From Bryobacterales bacterium (GTDB lineage: Bacteria > Acidobacteriota > Terriglobia > Bryobacterales > Bryobacteraceae): a stretch of 9,508 nucleotides of DNA. Positions 4,812 through 9,508 of this stretch are shown piece by piece. Where the stretch lies: positions 1-9,508 of the forward strand of contig PKZC01000454.1 of NCBI GenBank assembly GCA_003132905.1, given 5' to 3'. Below the pieces are notes generated by a model, which was not told the origin of the DNA, did no database searches, and was given only the letters and a program-made list of their open reading frames with translations. Positions within the stretch are counted from its first letter, which is position 1, and every line of letters begins with the position of its first letter. Both the position numbers and the translations under genes were made by a program.

Positions 4812-6587
4812 ATGTCTTTTAGTATTAACACCAATGTCGCCTCATTGCAGGCGCAGAATTACTTGGCGGTCAACCAGACCTTCCAAGATAAAACCATCAA
4901 CGAAGTAACCTCCGGACTACGTATCGTCAATAGCGGAGACGACGCGGCGGGGTTAGCCATTGCCAACGGCTACCGGTCGGATGAAGCAGTGCTCACACAG
5001 GGCATCCAGAACGCCAATAACGGCGTCAGCACGCTGCAGATCATGGACGGCGGAATGAGCAACATTTCGCAGCTTCTGGATCGGGCGCGCACGCTGGCCA
5101 CGCAATCGGCATCGGGAACGTTCACCGGCAGCCGAACCGTGTTAAACGACGAATATCAAAGTGTGCTGAGTGAAATTGACCGGCAGGCGACATCCATCGG
5201 GTTGAACCAGGGTGGCACTTTCGCCAGCAACTTGTCGGTATTCATCGGCGGCGGCAAAGGCACCAATGCGGCCGGCGTAATCTCCAATGGCACGGTGTCG
5301 GTGGACTTAAGCAATGCCACAGTGGATACGCAAAGTTTGGGCCTCAAAGGTTTCTCGGCTGGATATCAACCTACTGTGACCAATGGTGTGGCTGCGGCGG
5401 ATTCCGGTTTTTATGACCTGAGTGCGGGCGGCGCAAACAGCGTGTCCTCTTTGATCACCAATAACAACCTCACCGACGCTACCCCTGGGGCTGCCGTCGG
5501 CTTCACCAGTTTCACCCTTACCGGTCCGGGGTTTGGAGGATCCGCAGCGGTCAACAGCGCGGTCAAAGTCACCGTCAACCTGGCCAGTGTCGGCGATGCG
5601 GCATCGCTGGCTACTGCGATCAATGCAGGAATCGCGAGCGCCGTCGCAGGCGGCGCAGCGGACGACCAAGCATTAGGCGCGGCCAACATACAGGCCTCCA
5701 TTCATACCGGCTCAGACGGCCATGAGCAACTGGTTTTCACTTCTCCGAATACGGCATTCAGCGTGGCCGGCAATGACCTGACGGCTAACGCTCTGATGGG
5801 CAATTTGACTACAGTCTCCGGCGCGGGCGTGGACAACACTAACGGAGGCGCAACTACCGGCGTGTTTGGCCAAGCGGTCGGCACGGGTGCGGACTTCGTT
5901 GCCAATGGAACGCAGCAGCAAAGCTTAAACTTTGCGACCATGGCGGCTACTGACGCTCAAACGATCACCATCACCGCGAACGGCTCCAACGGAGCGGCGC
6001 AAACCATCGGTATAGCCCTTTCCGGTGCAACCACAACCACCATCGCTACCGCCGTCCAAAACGTCAACGACGCGTTGCAAGCGGACACACAAGACCCAGC
6101 GTTGCAAGGCATCGTCGCCACCGCCAACGCCGCGGGTACCGCAATCACGTTTTCAAGCAATGCCGCTTCCACCTTCAGCATTAGTGTTGGACCGGACGCT
6201 GCCGCTGGCACCGTCGATGCCCTTGGTTTTGCTGTACCCGTCAGTGGGTTCGCAACATCGGCGGTCGTCGGCGTAGGAGCCACCTCGAGCATCGCCACGG
6301 AGTTAGGTGCGCAAACCGCTGTCTCGGCCCTGGCTGTCTCGGTCGCCACGCTGGGCAGCGCGCAAGCCGCCGTCGGTCGAGGTGAAAATCAATTCACTTA
6401 CGCCACCAACCTGGCGCAGTCGGAATTGACCAATGAGACCGCGGCCGAATCGGGCATCCGCGACGCCGATCTGGCCGCCGAAGCCGCCAACCTGACCAAG
6501 GCGCAAATTCTGCTGCAAGCAGGTGTAGCTGCCTTGTCGCAAGCCAACGCCGCTCCCCAGAATATTCTGGCACTGCTGAAGGCGTAA
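4812..6587 (+). CDS. fliC: Flagellin with large central domain
   Basis: Structural subunit of the flagellar filament, exported by the flagellar type III system. At 591 aa it is longer than minimal flagellins (about 270-280 aa). The N-terminal D0/D1 region (1-140) has SINTNVASLQAQNYL (4-18), TSGLRIVNSGDDAAGLAIAN (33-52) and NANNGVSTLQIMDGGMSNI (67-85). The C-terminal D1/D0 region (about 497-591) has GRGENQFTYATNLAQSELTN (522-541), SGIRDADLAAEAANLTKAQI (547-566) and ends PQNILALLKA. The middle (140-495) is a Gly/Ala/Thr/Ser-rich beta domain with two similar modules (about 251-320 and 382-462), each ending in a FxxSPNTAFSV / FSSNASTFSI-like strand, resembling the flagellin IN motif. There are no cysteines and only six lysines (27, 149, 179, 252, 563, 590). 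It is preceded by fliW-csrA and its own FliA-type promoter, and followed by an intrinsic terminator. Confidence 0.97.
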   Translation: MSFSINTNVASLQAQNYLAVNQTFQDKTINEVTSGLRIVNSGDDAAGLAIANGYRSDEAVLTQGIQNANNGVSTLQIMDGGMSNISQLLDRARTLATQSASGTFTGSRTVLNDEYQSVLSEIDRQATSIGLNQGGTFASNLSVFIGGGKGTNAAGVISNGTVSVDLSNATVDTQSLGLKGFSAGYQPTVTNGVAAADSGFYDLSAGGANSVSSLITNNNLTDATPGAAVGFTSFTLTGPGFGGSAAVNSAVKVTVNLASVGDAASLATAINAGIASAVAGGAADDQALGAANIQASIHTGSDGHEQLVFTSPNTAFSVAGNDLTANALMGNLTTVSGAGVDNTNGGATTGVFGQAVGTGADFVANGTQQQSLNFATMAATDAQTITITANGSNGAAQTIGIALSGATTTTIATAVQNVNDALQADTQDPALQGIVATANAAGTAITFSSNAASTFSISVGPDAAAGTVDALGFAVPVSGFATSAVVGVGATSSIATELGAQTAVSALAVSVATLGSAQAAVGRGENQFTYATNLAQSELTNETAAESGIRDADLAAEAANLTKAQILLQAGVAALSQANAAPQNILALLKA

Positions 6588-6639
6588 TTCCTGAACAGTA
6601 GCTTTTCAGGGAACTGAGCGGTCCTCTTTCTGTTCCCGG

Positions 6640-6676
6640 GCGAAGACGCGTCTCGCCGCGCGTCTTCGCTCTTTTT
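6640..6676 (+). terminator. Rho-independent terminator after flagellin
   Basis: GCGAAGACGCG (6640-6650) pairs perfectly with CGCGTCTTCGC (6659-6669), an 11-bp GC-rich stem with an 8-nt loop, followed by TCTTTTT (6670-6676). It ends the flagellin transcript about 50 bp after the stop. Between the stop and this hairpin lie two further inverted repeats that share bases and cannot form together: 6588-6595 with 6605-6613 (one bulge), and GGGAAC (6609-6614) with GTTCCC (6632-6637). Confidence 0.9.
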
Positions 6677-6732
6677 CGTTCTTTCGTCGAGAGAACTTTG
6701 TCCGCTATAACGAACTCCCTTTCCCGCGACAC

Positions 6733-7173
6733 ATGCTCCGCGATTCCCATCCGGCCCTTCCCAACGCTATCGATCACTTCGGTCTCGGCCATCTGGCGGA
6801 GCAGCGCGGGCAACCGGCGCTTGCGCGCGAGCACCTGACGCAGGCGCTCAGGCAGGACGCCACACTCGCGGCCCCGGTGAACGCCTTGTTCGCTCGCATG
6901 TTCTGGGCGGGCGGAACCACGCTGGCCAATCCCAGGGCGCTGCAGATCGCGTCCCGAGCCGAATTTCACAGCCAGTTACGGTTGGAAATGAATTTTCTGG
7001 AGGACACTAAACCAGAATGTGTTTTTTCGCGGCAGCCAACCGTTGGAACGCCTCGCATGCCGAGCCGCTGCAGCCGCGCATCCGAAAGCATGGCAACACG
7101 CCGGCCTGGTGCAAACGCCAGGTATTTTGAAGCTCTTTTCAAACAACGAAGATTCGTGTCGATGAGGATTTAA
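6733..7173 (+). pseudogene. Possible degenerate TPR-protein fragment (146-codon ORF)
   Basis: The first third reads as one good tetratricopeptide repeat: residues 12-44 (AIDHFGLGHLAEQRG...ALAREHLTQALRQD) show the LG, G, A and A-L positions of the TPR pattern in register. Codons up to about 6960 end mostly in G/C, like the real genes here. After that the codon pattern and composition change, and the translation (rich in Arg/Ser/Pro) no longer looks like a protein. Another frame is open from 6992 to about 7160 and contains AHPKAWQHAGL, a TPR-like phrase, suggesting a frameshift. The frame is also open upstream of the ATG as far as the flagellin terminator, with no start codon and no Shine-Dalgarno. 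I read it as a decayed end of a TPR gene, but a short unrecognised gene is possible. Confidence 0.35.
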
Positions 7174-7174
7174 G

Positions 7175-7200
7175 CGCCCGCACAACTAGATTCGCGGGTG
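7175..7200 (+). other. Small hairpin just upstream of the secreted-protein RBS
   Basis: CGCCCGC (7175-7181) pairs with GCGGGTG (7194-7200), 7 bp with one G-U, around a 12-nt loop. It ends directly before AAAGGAAA, the ribosome-binding site. It could be a weak leader structure affecting translation. No T-run follows, so it is not an intrinsic terminator. Confidence 0.35.
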
Positions 7201-7214
7201 AAAGGAAAATGAAA

Positions 7215-9476
7215 ATGAATCTTCGCTTGCTACGAATTCTTTCCGTGCCGTTTGCGCTAACAGTGTGCACCAGTTTTCTGCATGCCTTACCAGCTAACAT
7301 CACGGCATCAACACAAACAATCAACCTTCTGTGCACGGTGGGTCAACCTTGTGCTACCACCAGCAGTCCGTCGGTTGCTTTTAACACACAAACAGTCACT
7401 CTAACCCAGGGTGCTACGTCGGACGCCTATACCATCGCGGCACCCAGTGTGCCTTGGCTCACGGTATCGCCTTTGTCGGCTACAGTGACGACCACTCAAG
7501 CCCTGGTCTTCACGGTCACCCCCGTCGGGTGGACTACTCTTCCCCAAGGTCTGAACACAACCACTATCACGCTCACTTCTACAACTACTGCTCCCATTGC
7601 TTTCACGGTCAATCTGCAAATTCAAGCGGCAGCCAGCACTCTCATTGTGAAGGGTGGACTGAACGTACTGAATCCGGTCAACTATATAGCGGCCAGTCCG
7701 ATCACAGCGCTCGCTATGTCGTTTACCGTGGTATCCACCAGCGGATTGCCGGTCCCCTTCACGGTCGCCCTCACCAGCGTTGCTACGCCCACGGGCGGTA
7801 CGACCACTTGGCTGGCAACAAACGCAGGCGACAGCACCTTTTCCTCGAGCGGCATTGCCTATAGCTGGGGTACCAGCATTACCGTCTACGCTTCCCAGGC
7901 GGTGATAGCGGCTGCCAACCCAGGGGATAATCTCACCGGACAGATCACCATTACGCCCAATGGCTTAACGGCCAACAACGTGGTCATGCCTGTCAACATT
8001 GTTATCGCCGCTGGTGCGCCCACGGTCAGCGCGATCGCTCCGACGTTAGTGCCTCAAATGGTGAGTGGCGTAGCCCCCGGATTTGTTACTTTTGTTATCC
8101 ATGGCTCGAACTTTATCTCTAACCCGCCAGCTCAGAAAACGAAGGTCTTCTGGGGAGCCACGGCGCCTCTGAGTGCGTGCACCAATGCGATTTTGGCCGA
8201 CTATGTCAGTGTTATCAACTCGAACTACCTGCAGGTTACGGTTCCTTATACGTCAGCAGGAGTTCCCTTTGCTACCACCGGCGCCACCGCTGTTTATATT
8301 GGTGTCGCCAATGGCGCCAGTCCTACACAGGCTACCGCAAGTACCTCGGTTGGCGTCACATCCGCTCCCATTATCAGCGGTGTGACCAGCGCCTCTTCTT
8401 TTGTTGAACTCGCTAGCCCGAAAATAGCCCCTTACGACATCATCAGCATTTTCGGCAGCAATCTGTGTCCGCTCTGCACCGGATCCAACAGCGTTCTCGT
8501 GGGTGTTCCCGATGCTTTTGGACGATTCCCCCTGTATCTTAGCCCCGACGGCGGCACACACAAGATCAGCGTACCGTTCACCAAAACTGCGCTCGGTACG
8601 CCCTTGCCCGGCTACCTTCTCTTTGCCACCAACAACCAGATCAACGTCGCGGTTCCAGGGGGCATCACTAGCTCCTATATCAACCTTCAGGCGGCTTATG
8701 ACAACCTGATCGTTCCCCCAGCCGCGCCAACCCCGGCAAACACCTCAGCAGTGTTCGGGTTTACTTACGTTGCCACCGAACCCGGACTCTTCACAATCGA
8801 GTCCAGTGGCCAGGGCCAAGGCGCCATCACGGACGCCACCACGGGCGCGTTGAACAGCGTAACCAGCTTCGCTACGAATGGAACGTCGATTGTTTCGATC
8901 TATATGACCGGCTTGGGTATTCCTACTGCCGTCGGCACCAACACTGCCAACGTTAGCGCGCCGACCACTTGGTACCTCGGGACCTCCGGCACAAGCACCT
9001 ACAACTGCGTTTCTCCGCTTGGGACAGCCGCGACACCCGGCACTCCCTCTACCGCGCCAACGGGTTACATGGACACGGTTAACACGCCGTATTCCGCCAC
9101 CGCTATAACCAATGGGGCATTCCAACAGGCCTCCAGCTATGTGGTGCCTTCTCCCCTTTGGACATCCATTGACGGCGCGGTTCTGCTCCAATCCGAGCTC
9201 AACACAAACGTCACCGTGCCTTGCTTCTACGGTACCGACACGGGCGCTAATCTGATCACGGTGACCATCGGTGGCACCGCCGTCATCGTGGGCGCTACTG
9301 GAATCACCTATGCCGGCTTTGTCAATGGCTCAATCGAAGGTCTCTACCAGATCAACGTGCAGGTGCCCGTCCCCGTCACTGTGGGTTGGACAGCTGGAAC
9401 CTCGTCCGCCGTGCCCGTAACCGTTAGCATGGGCAGCGCTGTTAGTCAGCCCGGTGTCACGATGTTCGTCAAGTAA
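7215..9476 (+). CDS. Exported multi-domain protein: BACON/Ig-like, IPT-like and TIGR03437-type C-terminal region
   Basis: Large secreted or cell-surface protein of unknown function. Two in-frame ATGs exist; I prefer 7215 because AAGGAA (7202-7207) is then 7 nt away, against 1 nt for ATG 7209 (which would give 755 aa). Numbering below is from 7209. A signal peptide is clear: basic LRLLR, hydrophobic ILSVPFALTVCTSFL, likely cleavage around residues 26-29. Residues 38-140 form a BACON/Ig-like unit (PWLTVSPLSATV, 82-93) and 145-268 a second beta-sandwich-like unit. Residues 270-385 resemble an IPT/TIG domain (PTVSAIAPTLVP...FVIHGSNF). From 388 to the end it matches the TIGR03437 type seen in Solibacter-like genomes: IAPYDIISIFGSNL (406-419), NNQINVAVPGG (475-485), GLFTIESSGQGQGAI (526-540) and GLYQINVQVP (711-720). 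Cysteines come in close pairs (41/48, 420/423 as CPLC) or possible pairs (600/672), suggesting disulfides outside the cytoplasm. No terminator is visible before the window ends. Confidence 0.88.
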   Translation: MNLRLLRILSVPFALTVCTSFLHALPANITASTQTINLLCTVGQPCATTSSPSVAFNTQTVTLTQGATSDAYTIAAPSVPWLTVSPLSATVTTTQALVFTVTPVGWTTLPQGLNTTTITLTSTTTAPIAFTVNLQIQAAASTLIVKGGLNVLNPVNYIAASPITALAMSFTVVSTSGLPVPFTVALTSVATPTGGTTTWLATNAGDSTFSSSGIAYSWGTSITVYASQAVIAAANPGDNLTGQITITPNGLTANNVVMPVNIVIAAGAPTVSAIAPTLVPQMVSGVAPGFVTFVIHGSNFISNPPAQKTKVFWGATAPLSACTNAILADYVSVINSNYLQVTVPYTSAGVPFATTGATAVYIGVANGASPTQATASTSVGVTSAPIISGVTSASSFVELASPKIAPYDIISIFGSNLCPLCTGSNSVLVGVPDAFGRFPLYLSPDGGTHKISVPFTKTALGTPLPGYLLFATNNQINVAVPGGITSSYINLQAAYDNLIVPPAAPTPANTSAVFGFTYVATEPGLFTIESSGQGQGAITDATTGALNSVTSFATNGTSIVSIYMTGLGIPTAVGTNTANVSAPTTWYLGTSGTSTYNCVSPLGTAATPGTPSTAPTGYMDTVNTPYSATAITNGAFQQASSYVVPSPLWTSIDGAVLLQSELNTNVTVPCFYGTDTGANLITVTIGGTAVIVGATGITYAGFVNGSIEGLYQINVQVPVPVTVGWTAGTSSAVPVTVSMGSAVSQPGVTMFVK

Positions 9477-9508
9477 GAAATAGATCAATCGCTAAGCTTT
9501 ACCTAGGC

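Larger units (their letters stand above)
6677..7208. other. Gap between flagellin and secreted-protein gene; no secure gene
   Basis: This stretch of about 530 bp holds the possible TPR remnant (6733-7173) and two inverted repeats: TTTGAA-N6-TTCAAA (7126-7143) and the 7-bp hairpin at 7175-7200. A TATAAC hexamer at 6706-6711 resembles a -10 box but has no matching -35. I see no RNA gene, insertion sequence or CRISPR repeat. The last third is visibly richer in A/T than the flanking genes. Confidence 0.5.

Noticed and set aside
4769..4822. 17-codon ORF in the flagellin leader (ATG in the GAGGA loop, stop just inside flagellin)
   Set aside because: It has only a weak AGG 3 nt before the ATG. It has no recognisable peptide and lies exactly over structural elements that explain the sequence better. 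A leader-peptide role cannot be excluded without ribosome profiling.
6706..6711. TATAAC as a -10 box for the 6733 ORF
   Set aside because: No -35 match at usual spacing (TTCGTC at 17 bp), and the ORF itself is doubtful.
7126..7143. TTTGAA-N6-TTCAAA inverted repeat as an operator
   Set aside because: It has short, low-complexity A/T-rich arms, no second copy and no neighbouring regulator, so it could easily be chance.

Overview
The window most likely comes from an Acidobacteriota genome, close to the Bryobacterales/Solibacter group. The strongest clue is the large secreted protein at the right end. Its C-terminal half carries the TIGR03437-type region known mainly from Solibacter-like genomes (start near 'IAPYDIISIFGSNL', end near 'GLYQINVQVP'). 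The high-GC, mostly C/G-ending codons of the other genes fit this. No RNA genes, CRISPR arrays, insertion sequences or phage genes were seen.

Layout, left to right: (1) the 3' part of a FliB-like flagellin lysine-N-methylase, cut by the window edge; (2) purH on the minus strand, convergent with fliB and only 4 bp from it; (3) an NAD-type isocitrate dehydrogenase gene on the plus strand, divergent from purH with only 17 bp between start codons; (4) a flagellar regulatory block, fliW-csrA (7 bp overlap), then a long flagellin leader and the flagellin gene, ending at a clear intrinsic terminator; (5) about 530 bp with no secure full-length gene, holding a possible TPR-protein remnant; (6) a 753-755 aa exported protein with BACON/Ig-like, IPT-like and TIGR03437-type regions.

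The flagellar block is the most interesting part, because its regulation can be largely read from the DNA. A full-consensus sigma-54 promoter lies just upstream of fliW and predicts a leader of only about 6 nt. A good sigma-28 (FliA) promoter candidate starts 3 bp after the csrA stop and predicts a flagellin leader of about 200 nt. That leader contains a 16-bp hairpin, a second hairpin presenting GAGGA in its loop, and an AAGGAGA Shine-Dalgarno. The last two are the classical paired-site architecture for CsrA repression. Together with FliW (which sequesters CsrA until flagellin binds FliW), this is the FliW-CsrA-flagellin homeostasis switch, here with transcriptional tiers (sigma-54, then sigma-28) and a candidate cis-acting RNA target. 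FliB nearby would methylate flagellin lysines, yet this flagellin has only six lysines, which narrows the possible sites.

purH and the isocitrate dehydrogenase gene are housekeeping metabolism with no evident functional link to the flagellar genes.
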